Assembly: GCA_910587275.1 (NCBI GenBank)
Contig: CAJUMD010000038.1
Location: forward strand, 1 to 27,694
Direction of reading: 5' to 3'
Source: an uncultured Kineothrix sp.
Lineage (GTDB): Bacteria > Bacillota > Clostridia > Lachnospirales > Lachnospiraceae
Length of the DNA stretch: 27,694 nucleotides
The notes under the pieces are model-generated. The model searched no databases. It was given only the letters and a program-made list of their open reading frames with translations, and was not told the origin of the DNA. Numbering within the stretch: the stretch's first letter is position 1; each line of letters begins with the position of its first letter. Shown one piece after another: positions 1 to 7,686 of the stretch. The position numbers and the translations under genes were made by a program.

Positions 1-927
1 GATTTCTGGTACGAATCCAGCCAGCTTTTAATCAAGCAGATGAAGGAAGCCAACAAGAAGAAGGAAGAAAAGATCAAGGAGCTGCAGGAATTTATCTCCC
101 GTTTTTCCGCCAACGCTTCCAAATCCAAACAGGCTACCAGTCGGAAACGCGCACTGGAAAAAATCGAGCTGGATGAAATCAAACCTTCCAGCCGGAAATA
201 CCCTTACGTGGACTTCCGCCCCGACCGTGAAATCGGTAATGAGGTACTGACCGTGGAAGGTATCTCCAAAACCATCGACGGCGTGAAAGTGCTCGATAAC
301 ATCTCCTTTATCGTTGGGCATAACGACAAAATTGCGTTTGTTGGCGGCAATGAACTTGCCAAAACCACCCTGTTCCAAATCCTGATGGGGGAAATGGAGC
401 CGGACGAAGGTACTTATAAATGGGGCGTGACCACTTCACAGGCTTACTTCCCAAAAGACAGCACCAAGGAATTTGACAACGATTATACCATCGTGGACTG
501 GCTTACCGGCTATTCCCCTGTCAAGGACGTAACTTATGTACGCGGTTTCTTAGGGCGTATGCTCTTTGCCGGGGAAGACGGCGTCAAAAAGGTAAAAGTT
601 CTTTCGGGAGGGGAAAAAGTGCGGTGCCTGCTTTCCAAAATGATGATCAGCGGCGCCAACTGTCTGATTCTCGACGAGCCCACCAACCATTTGGACATGG
701 AATCCATTACGGCGTTAAATAACGGGCTGATTAAATTCCCCGGCGTGGAACTGTTCGCCTGCCATGACCACCAGTTCGTGCAGACCACGGCAAACCGCAT
801 TATGGAAATCCTCCCGGATGGACAGTTAATCGATAAGATCACCACTTACGACGAATACCTGGAAAGCGATGAGATGGCAAGGAAACGCACCGTCTACACG
901 AATAAAAACGAGGAAGACGATAACTAA
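1..927 (+). CDS. ABC-F family ATPase, 3' part (5' end outside window)
   Basis: The reading frame is open from base 1, and 308 codons precede the stop. The visible part is the charged inter-domain linker (Lys/Glu-rich, about residues 13-60 of the fragment) followed by the second nucleotide-binding domain. The Walker A region at 343-369 reads GGNELAKTT, so two glycines of the usual GxNGxGKT pattern are replaced. The signature LSGGEKVR, Walker B with LILDEPTNHLD, and a CHDHQF switch histidine are intact. There is no membrane segment, which fits ABC-F proteins that act on the ribosome (translation factor or antibiotic-protection type) rather than in transport. The YbiT-like subgroup is my best guess; the substrate or drug link cannot be told from this half. 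The next gene starts 28 bases downstream, so the two may be co-transcribed. Confidence 0.93.
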   Translation, partial: DFWYESSQLLIKQMKEANKKKEEKIKELQEFISRFSANASKSKQATSRKRALEKIELDEIKPSSRKYPYVDFRPDREIGNEVLTVEGISKTIDGVKVLDNISFIVGHNDKIAFVGGNELAKTTLFQILMGEMEPDEGTYKWGVTTSQAYFPKDSTKEFDNDYTIVDWLTGYSPVKDVTYVRGFLGRMLFAGEDGVKKVKVLSGGEKVRCLLSKMMISGANCLILDEPTNHLDMESITALNNGLIKFPGVELFACHDHQFVQTTANRIMEILPDGQLIDKITTYDEYLESDEMARKRTVYTNKNEEDDN

Positions 928-955
928 ACCGGCAGCACAGGAGGAACTTACGGTC

Positions 956-2662
956 ATGAAGATTGTGGATTTACACGTGCATTCCAACAAATCCGACGGC
1001 AGCCTGACCCCCGCCGGGCTGGTGGAACTGGCGGCGGAAAAGGGGCTGTCCGCCTTCGCCCTCACCGACCACGACACCACGGACGGCATCGGGGAAGCCC
1101 TTGCCGCCGCTAAAGAATATAACCGGAAACGGGAGGAAGGCACCCTGCCTCCCCTTGTCTCCGGCAGACTCCCGCTGCCGCTGGAAGTCATTCCCGGCAT
1201 TGAATTTTCCACGGAGTACGAAGGCAGGGACATTCATATCGTCGGGCTCTGCATTGATTACGAAGCGCCCTTTTTCAAAAACCAAATCCAGGCTTTCGTG
1301 GATTCCCGTATCAACCGCAACCGGAAAATGTGTGCCAATTTAAGCGGCGCAGGCATTGATATTTCTTACGAAAAGCTGCTCGATGCCTTTCCGGACTCTG
1401 TTATTACAAGGGGACATTATGCCCGCTACCTGTTTGAACACGGTTACGTAAACAGTATGCCCGAAGCCTTCGACCGCTATTTGGGCGACCATACCAAATA
1501 TTTCGTACCGCGGGAAAAAGTTACGCCCGCGCAGGCAGTGGAACTGATTTTAAGGGCAAACGGAATCCCCATTCTCGCCCACCCCACTCTGTACCATATG
1601 GGTAATGAGCGGCTGAACAGGCTGGTAAGTGGGTTAAAGGCTGCCGGGCTGGTGGGGCTGGAAGCCATTTACAGCACATACAGTGCCGCAGAGGAACGCC
1701 AAATGCGTGCTCTGGCGGCAAAACACGGGTTATGCATCAGCGGCGGCTCCGATTTCCACGGTGCCAACAAACCCAACCTGGAACTCGCCACCGGCTACGG
1801 GAAACTGCTGGTGCCGGAAGACGTGCTGGTGAACTTAAAAAAGCATTTGCCCAAACAGCCTAAAATATTTTTTACCGATTTGGACGGTACTTTACTGGAC
1901 CGGGAAAAAAAGATAACGCCGGATACCAGGTCCGCCCTGGAACGGTGGACTTCAGCCGGACATTATTTTGCCATATGCACCGGACGCGCGCTGGACAGCG
2001 CCATGGAAGTTCGCCGTACGCTGCAGCTTGATTTTCCCGGCATGTACGTGATCGGCTCCAACGGGGGCGAGATTTATGACTGTAAACAAGACCGCGTTAT
2101 CTCCCGTACCGCCCTCACCATGGAACAGGTGGCGCTGGTTATGGGAATTGCCAAAGAACAGGGCATTCATTGCCATACCTATACGGACACCCATATCGTC
2201 AGCCCTGCCGATGACGAACAGCTTCGTTATTACCGCAGGGTCATCCATACGCCCGTCATCATCTGTGAAGATATCGTCAGCGCGCTGGACAAGGGTCCCT
2301 GTAAATGCATTGCCATCGAACTGGAAGACAGGGCAAAGCTGGAACATTTCCGCCAAACCCTGCTGCCTTTGACAGACGGGGAAATGAACCTGCTCTATTC
2401 CAACGACCGTTACCTGGAAATCTTCCCGGCAGCTTCCGGCAAAGGTTCCGCCGTGCGGATTCTTTGTGAGTACCTGCACCTTCCGCTCGGAAACGCCCTT
2501 GCCGCCGGGGACGAGGCAAACGACATCTCCATGATCCGGGCGGCAGGAACCGGCATTGCCATGCAAAATGCCAGGGATGAAGTCAAGGCGGCTGCGGATA
2601 TCGTTACGGCAAAAGACAATAACCATGACGGACTGGCTGCGGTTTTGATGGAATATTTATAG
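956..2662 (+). CDS. PHP-domain phosphoesterase fused to Cof-type HAD hydrolase
   Basis: A 568-residue protein. I chose the ATG at 956 because AGGAGG lies at 939-944 and the PHP motif begins at once (MKIVDLHVHS); a longer frame from 869 would run into the ABC-F gene and lacks such a site. Residues 1 to about 295 form a PHP metal-dependent phosphoesterase of the YciV/Rnm type: HVHS, TDHDTTDG, PGIEFS, AHP and GSDFHG are all present. From about residue 302 a complete Cof/HAD-IIB phosphatase follows, with nucleophile DLDGT (Asp308, Asp310), SNGG, and the C-terminal GDEANDIS loop. PHP proteins of this group act on nucleotide or RNA 3' phosphates, and Cof proteins on sugar phosphates or flavin/PLP phosphates. 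The joint substrate is unknown. Both halves keep their catalytic residues, so both may be active. Confidence 0.92.
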   Translation: MKIVDLHVHSNKSDGSLTPAGLVELAAEKGLSAFALTDHDTTDGIGEALAAAKEYNRKREEGTLPPLVSGRLPLPLEVIPGIEFSTEYEGRDIHIVGLCIDYEAPFFKNQIQAFVDSRINRNRKMCANLSGAGIDISYEKLLDAFPDSVITRGHYARYLFEHGYVNSMPEAFDRYLGDHTKYFVPREKVTPAQAVELILRANGIPILAHPTLYHMGNERLNRLVSGLKAAGLVGLEAIYSTYSAAEERQMRALAAKHGLCISGGSDFHGANKPNLELATGYGKLLVPEDVLVNLKKHLPKQPKIFFTDLDGTLLDREKKITPDTRSALERWTSAGHYFAICTGRALDSAMEVRRTLQLDFPGMYVIGSNGGEIYDCKQDRVISRTALTMEQVALVMGIAKEQGIHCHTYTDTHIVSPADDEQLRYYRRVIHTPVIICEDIVSALDKGPCKCIAIELEDRAKLEHFRQTLLPLTDGEMNLLYSNDRYLEIFPAASGKGSAVRILCEYLHLPLGNALAAGDEANDISMIRAAGTGIAMQNARDEVKAAADIVTAKDNNHDGLAAVLMEYL

Positions 2663-2701
2663 GACTTCCACCCGTGCATCCGTAAAAGCCGGCATTCATA
2701 G

Positions 2702-2830
2702 GTTTGGGATAACAAAAAAGAAATGGCGGACGTATTTGCGTATCTTCTGAAAATGGCATATCAATTGGATGTCAGTTTGGAGGATGCTTATTTAGCTAAA
2801 ATGGAAAAAACAGGGAAAGGTTTCAAAGGT
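2702..2830 (+). pseudogene. C-terminal remnant of a MazG-like nucleotide pyrophosphohydrolase
   Basis: Just after an in-frame TAG at 2699-2701 the frame reads VWDNKKEMADVFAYLLKMAY and then a helix ending in LAKMEKTGKGF. This matches the last two helices of small MazG-like NTP pyrophosphohydrolases, including the second metal motif ExxD (EMAD). The first metal motif and the first two helices are missing: only 39 bases separate the TAG from the upstream stop. The frame runs without a stop into the thymidylate kinase, so an ATG at 2723 could yield a 254-residue joined protein, but no ribosome site precedes it. I read it as a gene stub. Confidence 0.65.
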
Positions 2831-3487
2831 ATGAACAACAATGCACAAAAAAGGATACAAGAGGGTAAGGGGAAATTTATAGCTTTTGAAGGGATAGACG
2901 GAAGCGGTAAGAGTACACAGATTCAATTGTTAGCGGAAAAATTAAAAAAAGCAGGTATTTGCTTTTATACGACAATGGAGCCTACCGATTCGCCGATTGG
3001 CTCGCTGATTCACCAGATTCTGACCGGGAGGATGAAAACGGATAATAAAGCCATTGCGGCATTATTTGTGGCAGATCGGTTGGATCATTTACTGAATGAT
3101 GTGAACGGTATTTTATCGAAAATTTTGGAGGGGACTACGGTAATTACGGACAGGTACTATTTTTCTTCCTATGCTTACCATAGTGTGGATATGCCCATGG
3201 ACTGGGTTATCCATGCAAATGAGCAGAGTAGAAACATTCTGCAGCCTACCGTTACGGTTTTTATAGATGTTAATCCGGATACGGCAATCGAAAGAATTGT
3301 AAAAAACAGGGGTCATCAGGAATTGTTTGAAAAAAAATCAAGATTGGTAAAGGTACGGGAGAAATATTTTAAGGCATTTGAGAAGCTGGAAGATACAGAA
3401 AACGTGGTTATTATAGACGGCAACCGTCCGCCGGAAGAAATAGCGGAAGATATTTGGAAAGAAATAAGTTCTTTATTTGTGGGATAA
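2831..3487 (+). CDS. tmk: Thymidylate kinase (dTMP kinase)
   Basis: A 218-residue P-loop kinase that would phosphorylate dTMP to dTDP. The P-loop FEGIDGSGKST lies at residues 19-29, followed by the substrate motif EPTDSPIG, the DRYYFSSYAY motif and a C-terminal LID-like region rich in Arg and Lys. I chose ATG 2831 because GGGAAAGG at 2813-2820 is well placed and the length fits the family; the in-frame ATG at 2723 adds a MazG-like tail and has no ribosome site. Base composition is about 40% GC in the two 60-base lines I counted (2941-3000 and 3121-3180), clearly lower than the genes on either side, which suggests a separate origin. It is not next to holB or dnaX genes, so a second tmk copy elsewhere in the genome is possible. 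Confidence 0.88.
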   Translation: MNNNAQKRIQEGKGKFIAFEGIDGSGKSTQIQLLAEKLKKAGICFYTTMEPTDSPIGSLIHQILTGRMKTDNKAIAALFVADRLDHLLNDVNGILSKILEGTTVITDRYYFSSYAYHSVDMPMDWVIHANEQSRNILQPTVTVFIDVNPDTAIERIVKNRGHQELFEKKSRLVKVREKYFKAFEKLEDTENVVIIDGNRPPEEIAEDIWKEISSLFVG

Positions 3488-3559
3488 TCCGGTTCGGATA
3501 ACGGCGTCCGGGGATGTTTATTACTTTTTTGTGAAGATTATAAAAGTTTCAGGAAGGAC

Positions 3560-3588
3560 TGTCTTTTTTTCATACAATTTGATACAAT
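3560..3588 (+). promoter_or_regulatory. Possible sigma-A promoter before cheB
   Basis: An extended -10 (TGATACAAT, core 3583-3588) lies 17 bases downstream of a weak -35 (TGTCTT, 3560-3565). The site is in the 162-base gap before cheB. I saw no clear sigma-28 style flagellar promoter here. Confidence 0.4.
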
Positions 3589-3649
3589 GATACCAAATAT
3601 GGGATGAAGGATACATAAAAATAAATTAGTTGGAGAAGGCGGTAGCAAG

Positions 3650-4669
3650 ATGCGGAAAATTAAAGTTTTGGTAGTGGAAGATTCGGCGGTATTCCGTGAA
3701 ATGCTGGTGAAAGGGCTGGAGGAGGATGCCGGAATCGAAGTGGTGGCGCAGGCGGAGAATCCTTTTGAGGCGCGGGATGCCATTGAGCAGTACCAGCCGG
3801 ATGTTATGACGCTGGATATCGAAATGCCGAAGATGAGCGGCATTGATTTCCTGAAGAAGTTAATGCCCCAGTACCCGTTGCCGGTTATTATGTTAAGCGG
3901 GCTGAACGGGAAAGTCTTTGAAGCGATGGCGGCAGGGGCCGTGGATTTTGTGCATAAACCCATGAACCTTTCGGCGGGCAACGTGAAGGAGTTCATCCGT
4001 CAGGAACTGGTGGTGAAACTGAAAATTGCCGCTTCGGTGGATGTTGGGAAACTGATGCGCAGGGACAGGGTGCATCCGGTCAGGGAGGCGAGGCTGACCA
4101 AAAATAACTGCGTCATTGCCATCGGGGCGTCCACGGGTGGACCGGAAGCCATACGGGAGGTGATCAGCGGGTTTGACACGGACATTCCGGGGGTGGTGAT
4201 GGTACAGCATATGCCTGCCGGTTTTACGAGGACATACGCGGAACGCCTGAACCGTCTCTGCCAGGTGGAAGTAAAGGAAGCCGAGGACGGGGACGAGGTG
4301 CGGCAGGGACGTGTGCTGCTTGCGCCCGGCGGGAACCAGATGCGTGTGGTGAAAAAGGAAGCGGGCTATTACGTGTCGGTGAAGGAAGAACCGAAGGTGA
4401 GCGGGCATTGTCCTTCCGTGGATGTGCTTTTTGATTCGGTGGCAAAGACGGTGGGCGGGGAATCCATCGGCATTATCCTGACCGGCATGGGGGGCGACGG
4501 TTCCAAGGGAATGAAGGAGATGAGGAACCACGGCGCAGTAACCATAGGACAGGACGAGGAGACCTGCGTGGTGTATGGGATGCCGAAAGTGGCATATGAT
4601 ATCGGAGCCGTGACTTACCAAATGCCTTTGGGTGATATTGCGGATAAGGTATATGAAATTTTGGGTTGA
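3650..4669 (+). CDS. cheB: Protein-glutamate methylesterase / glutamine deamidase CheB
   Basis: A 339-residue protein with a complete two-domain CheB layout. Residues 1 to about 120 form a receiver domain with acidic pocket ED (10-11) and phosphoacceptor Asp56 in TLDIEMP. Residues from about 152 form the methylesterase, with the Ser161-His187-Asp283 triad in GASTGGP, QHMP and GMGGDG. It removes methyl groups from chemoreceptor glutamates when phosphorylated by CheA. GGAGAAGG at 3632-3639 precedes the ATG. The CheA-like gene begins about 27 bases downstream, so the two look like one transcript. No cheR, cheW, cheY, cheD or complete chemoreceptor is in the window. All key residues are present, so CheB itself looks functional even though its partner is altered. 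Confidence 0.96.
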   Translation: MRKIKVLVVEDSAVFREMLVKGLEEDAGIEVVAQAENPFEARDAIEQYQPDVMTLDIEMPKMSGIDFLKKLMPQYPLPVIMLSGLNGKVFEAMAAGAVDFVHKPMNLSAGNVKEFIRQELVVKLKIAASVDVGKLMRRDRVHPVREARLTKNNCVIAIGASTGGPEAIREVISGFDTDIPGVVMVQHMPAGFTRTYAERLNRLCQVEVKEAEDGDEVRQGRVLLAPGGNQMRVVKKEAGYYVSVKEEPKVSGHCPSVDVLFDSVAKTVGGESIGIILTGMGGDGSKGMKEMRNHGAVTIGQDEETCVVYGMPKVAYDIGAVTYQMPLGDIADKVYEILG

Positions 4670-4696
4670 TGAGTGCGAAAGGAGCATGGCTATAAT

Positions 4697-6028
4697 ATGG
4701 AAGAAAGTTTTAGTCCGGAAGGAATGCTGGATTCCTATTTATACGAATGTTTCCAACTGTTGGAGCAGATGGATGCAATTGTGCTGTCCGGTGACGGGGA
4801 AGGATTTTTCCATGTGGAAGATATCCAGGAGATTTTCCGCATTCTCCATACCATAAAGGGGACTTCCGGTATCATGATGTATGACAACATCGGGTTTACG
4901 GCGCATAAGCTGGAAGACATTTTCTATTACCTCAGGGAAGTTTCGGCGCAGGAAGTCCCGAAGGCGGGGCTGTCGGAATGTATTTTCGCGGCGGCGGATT
5001 TCATGGTAGGAGAATTGGGAAAGATTAAAAAAGGGGAACACCCTGACGGGAACCCGGAGGAAGCCGTCCGGAAAGCGGAAGCCTATTTGGAGGCGGTGAA
5101 AGCGGAGATTCAAAGATGTGGGGTGGAAATGCCGCCGGAAAATGTTTATGCCTCTCCGGGGATGTATTATAACGCACCGTTACAGGAAGAATCAAAGCCG
5201 AGAAAACGGGTAAAAATCGATTTGGGGACGGAACCGGAACCAAGACCTGAAATGCATCCGGGCGATTATGTCCTGACGGAGCGGAAACAGGCGGGGAAAG
5301 AAGTGCTAATCGGCATCAGCATAGAAAAGCTGGAAAAGGTCAACGCACTGTCCAAGAAACTGGTACAGCTTGACGGGGAAGCGGAATCCTTGGAAAATGA
5401 AAATATCAAGAGACGGCTGCATGAAATTGTGGAAGAACTCAGGGCATCCGTATGGGATATGAGGAAGACCCCCATTGCCACCATATTCCGCAGAATGAAC
5501 CGGGTGGTGTGCAGCCTTTCTGGCAGGCTTTCCAAGGAAATGGAGATAAGGACCGAAGGGGAGGAACTGTTGGTGGACCGGCTGCTGGTGGAGCAGTTGA
5601 CGGAGCCGATGATGCATGTGGTACGCAATGCGGCGGACCATGGCATCGAGAGCGTGGAAGAACGCAGGGCGGCAGGCAAAAACCCGAAAGGCATTATCAT
5701 GTTAAGCGCCGGGACGGAAGGAAATCGGCTGTTTTTGTCCGTGAAAAACGACGGAAGGAAACTGGATGCCCGACGGATTTTTGCGCGGGCGAAGGAAAAA
5801 GGGTTTATCGGCATAGATGCGGATATCAGGGATTACGGTGAGGAGGAAATCTTCCAGATGATTACCCGTTCCGGTTTTTCCACCATGGACACGGTAACGG
5901 AAATATCGGGCAGGGGTATCGGCATGGATATCGTGGCAAACCGCCTGAAGGAACTGGGCGGCAGCCTGCGGATACGGAACCTGCCGGAAGAAGGTGTGGA
6001 AATGGTGATGGAGGTTCCAATGGAATGA
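4697..6028 (+). CDS. CheA-like histidine kinase lacking P2 and P5 (CheW-like) domains
   Basis: 443 residues from the ATG at 4697 (AAAGGAG at 4677-4683; a GTG at 4673 is an alternative). The N-terminal Hpt domain carries HTIKGTSG with phosphoacceptor His51. A proline-rich linker follows with no recognisable P2. From about residue 196 come the dimerisation helices and then the ATPase domain, with N-box HVVRNAADHG (Asn311) and G2 box SGRGIGMD. The G1 box reads VKNDGRKLD where CheA has a DxGxG pattern, so the adenine-contacting Asp is Asn351 and the last Gly is Lys355. The protein stops right after the ATPase domain; full CheA continues into the CheW-like P5 domain. This could be a pseudokinase, a CheW-independent kinase for CheB, or a gene in decay. 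The stop lies inside a tandem palindrome array. Confidence 0.88.
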   Translation: MEESFSPEGMLDSYLYECFQLLEQMDAIVLSGDGEGFFHVEDIQEIFRILHTIKGTSGIMMYDNIGFTAHKLEDIFYYLREVSAQEVPKAGLSECIFAAADFMVGELGKIKKGEHPDGNPEEAVRKAEAYLEAVKAEIQRCGVEMPPENVYASPGMYYNAPLQEESKPRKRVKIDLGTEPEPRPEMHPGDYVLTERKQAGKEVLIGISIEKLEKVNALSKKLVQLDGEAESLENENIKRRLHEIVEELRASVWDMRKTPIATIFRRMNRVVCSLSGRLSKEMEIRTEGEELLVDRLLVEQLTEPMMHVVRNAADHGIESVEERRAAGKNPKGIIMLSAGTEGNRLFLSVKNDGRKLDARRIFARAKEKGFIGIDADIRDYGEEEIFQMITRSGFSTMDTVTEISGRGIGMDIVANRLKELGGSLRIRNLPEEGVEMVMEVPME

Positions 6029-6091
6029 ATTCCAATGGAATTTATTCCATTTGGAATTTATTCCATTTGGAATTTATTCCATTTGGAATAA
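6014..6091 (+). repeat. Five-unit tandem array of TTCCA-n-TGGAA palindromes
   Basis: Five dyads start at 6015, 6030, 6045, 6061 and 6077, with spacing 15, 15, 16 and 16. The first two are TTCCAATGGAA and the last three TTCCATTTGGAA, separated by short A/T spacers. The first unit encodes the last residues of the CheA-like protein and its TGA (6026-6028) directly follows it, so the array looks like an expansion of the gene's own 3' end. It sits between that gene and the pyrH promoter. Each unit could form a small cruciform or be a protein-binding site; I cannot tell which. Confidence 0.9.
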
Positions 6092-6104
6092 GAAATTTAG
6101 CTCT

Positions 6105-6132
6105 TTTCGATGCCATGCGTATGTGTTACAAT
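6105..6132 (+). promoter_or_regulatory. Probable promoter of pyrH operon
   Basis: An extended -10 element TGTTACAAT (core 6127-6132) with a partial -35 TTTCGA at 6105-6110 and a 16-base spacer. It lies 54 bases before the pyrH start, immediately after the palindrome array, so anything bound to the array could affect it. Confidence 0.5.
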
Positions 6133-6185
6133 GAATGCAGATTACCAAAGCAGAAACGAAAATATAGAATGGCAAGGTGGCGGAT

Positions 6186-6878
6186 ATGAAAAGAATATTA
6201 TTAAAGCTCAGCGGGGAAGCGCTGGCGGGAGAGAAGAAGACCGGGTTCGATGAGGAGACGGTGCGCAGCGTGGCGCTGCAGGTGAAGCAGCTTGTGGAAA
6301 ATACGCAGGTGGGAATCGTCATCGGCGGCGGGAATTTTTGGCGCGGGCGTTCCAGCGAGCACATTGACCGGACGAAAGCGGACCAGATTGGGATGCTGGC
6401 TACGATTATGAACTGCATCTATGTATCGGAAATTTTCCGTTCAGTGGGAATGGAAACGGAAATCCTGACTCCTTTTTCCTGCGGTTCCTTTACCAAAATG
6501 TTTTCCAAGGACAAGGCGAACAAGTATTTGAAACAGGGAAAGGTCATTTTCTTTGCAGGAGGTACGGGACATCCCTATTTTTCCACGGATACGGGCGTGG
6601 TGCTGCGGGCGGTGGAAGTAGAGGCGGATGTCATTCTGTTGGCGAAAGCGGTGGACGGGGTGTATGACGACGACCCGAAATCGAATCCAGCAGCAAAGAA
6701 GTATGACGAGGTATCCATTGACGAGGTGATTGCAAAGAACCTTCAGGTGGTGGACATGACTGCTTCCATTCTTGCACGGGATAACCGGATGCCCATGTGG
6801 GTGTTTGGGTTAAACGGTACGGACAGCATCGTGAATGCGGTAAACGGGGATTTTAACGGCACGAAAGTGACGGTTTAA
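6186..6878 (+). CDS. pyrH: UMP kinase
   Basis: A 230-residue amino-acid-kinase-fold enzyme that phosphorylates UMP to UDP with ATP, the bacterial type of UMP kinase. Visible motifs are KLSGEAL (residues 7-13), VIGGGNFWRG, a DQIGMLATIMN helix, GGTGHPYFSTDT and DGVYDDDPK. I chose ATG 6186 because AAGGTGG at 6174-6180 is five bases upstream; a GTG at 6177 overlaps that site. In most Firmicutes rpsB and tsf precede pyrH, but here a chemotaxis pair does. frr follows after 67 bases. Family members are hexamers inhibited by UTP and often activated by GTP; this is family knowledge, not seen here. Confidence 0.97.
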   Translation: MKRILLKLSGEALAGEKKTGFDEETVRSVALQVKQLVENTQVGIVIGGGNFWRGRSSEHIDRTKADQIGMLATIMNCIYVSEIFRSVGMETEILTPFSCGSFTKMFSKDKANKYLKQGKVIFFAGGTGHPYFSTDTGVVLRAVEVEADVILLAKAVDGVYDDDPKSNPAAKKYDEVSIDEVIAKNLQVVDMTASILARDNRMPMWVFGLNGTDSIVNAVNGDFNGTKVTV

Positions 6879-6945
6879 ATATGGATTCGTGCAGGGAAGA
6901 TGCTTTTCCTGCCGGATGATTATGATATTGCGGAGGAGAGAAGAT

Positions 6946-7497
6946 ATGGATGAGAGACTGAAAGTTTATGACGGAAAGATGAAGAAAGCGTATGAGTATT
7001 TGGAAACGGATTTTGCCGCCATCCGTGCGGGACGCGCCAATCCCCATGTGCTGGACAAGATACGGGTGGATTATTATGGGACACCCACACCCATCCAGCA
7101 GGTGGGCAATATCACGGTACCGGAAGCACGGATGATTCAGATTGCGCCCTGGGAGAAGACGTTGATTAAGGAGATCGAAAAGGCAATCATGGCTTCCGAT
7201 GTGGGCATTACCCCCTCCAATGACGGTGCGGTAATCCGGCTTGTCTTCCCGGAACTGACGGAGGAGCGGAGAAAGAGCCTTGCCAAAGACGTGAAGAAAA
7301 AGGGCGAAGACGGGAAGGTGGCAATCCGTAACATCAGAAGGGACGGGAATGATGCGTTTAAGAAACTGGCGAAGGAGGATGTTTCCGAAGACCAGATTAA
7401 GCAGTTGGAGGATGAACTGCAGAAAATGACGGACCGGTTTATTAAAGATATCGATAAGCTGGTAGAGGAGAAGACGAAAGAGATTCTTACCGTGTAA
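6946..7497 (+). CDS. frr: Ribosome recycling factor
   Basis: A 183-residue protein close to the usual 185. The start at 6946 (MDERLKVYDGKMKKAYEYLE) is set by GGAGGAGAG at 6932-6940; a longer frame from 6889 has no matching N terminus. The conserved core is visible: RAGRANPHVLDKI, YYGTPTPIQQVGNI, the PEARMIQI strand, and the C-terminal helix beginning RRDGNDAFKKL. It acts with EF-G to split post-termination ribosomes. It follows pyrH as in most bacteria. A strong hairpin with a T run follows the stop, so much of the pyrH-frr transcript may end there. Confidence 0.98.
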   Translation: MDERLKVYDGKMKKAYEYLETDFAAIRAGRANPHVLDKIRVDYYGTPTPIQQVGNITVPEARMIQIAPWEKTLIKEIEKAIMASDVGITPSNDGAVIRLVFPELTEERRKSLAKDVKKKGEDGKVAIRNIRRDGNDAFKKLAKEDVSEDQIKQLEDELQKMTDRFIKDIDKLVEEKTKEILTV

Positions 7498-7516
7498 AAA
7501 CGGGATGGAGTGGAGA

Positions 7517-7605
7517 GTCCGGGGCGGTTCTGCCCTGTGAACGGGTATTTGGCTGCGGCCGGCGCCCGTTCACAGGGCAGAACCCGCGATACCGGACGGT
7601 TTTTT
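7517..7605 (+). terminator. Large stem-loop with T6 run between frr and uppS
   Basis: A perfect 20-base inverted repeat (7526-7545 with 7565-7584, starting GGTTCTGCCC) encloses a 19-base GC-rich loop. An outer GTCCGG/CCGGAC pair (7517-7522, 7592-7597) extends the stem across an internal loop, and six T follow at 7600-7605. It is far longer than a normal intrinsic terminator. It may terminate or attenuate the operon, or be a dispersed palindromic repeat that brought a terminator with it. I saw no clear new promoter between it and uppS. Confidence 0.75.
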
Positions 7606-7686
7606 AAGCAAAGTGGATTGGGAAACCAATGGAAATGCATGGGACATGGCAAAGAGACATCGGGTGACAGGATGGGAAGGATGGGA

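Noticed and set aside
1952..2626. Long antisense frame of 224 codons within the PHP-HAD gene
   Set aside because: It is a shadow of the real gene with no family motifs or ribosome site.
3488..3540. Possible terminator after tmk (ATCCG-GTT-CGGAT and a later T-rich run)
   Set aside because: The stem is only five pairs and the T run starts about 25 bases later, so I could not support it as a terminator.
7617..7630. ATTGG-GAAA-CCAAT mini hairpin before uppS
   Set aside because: Five pairs with a tetraloop can occur by chance and no function is suggested by position.
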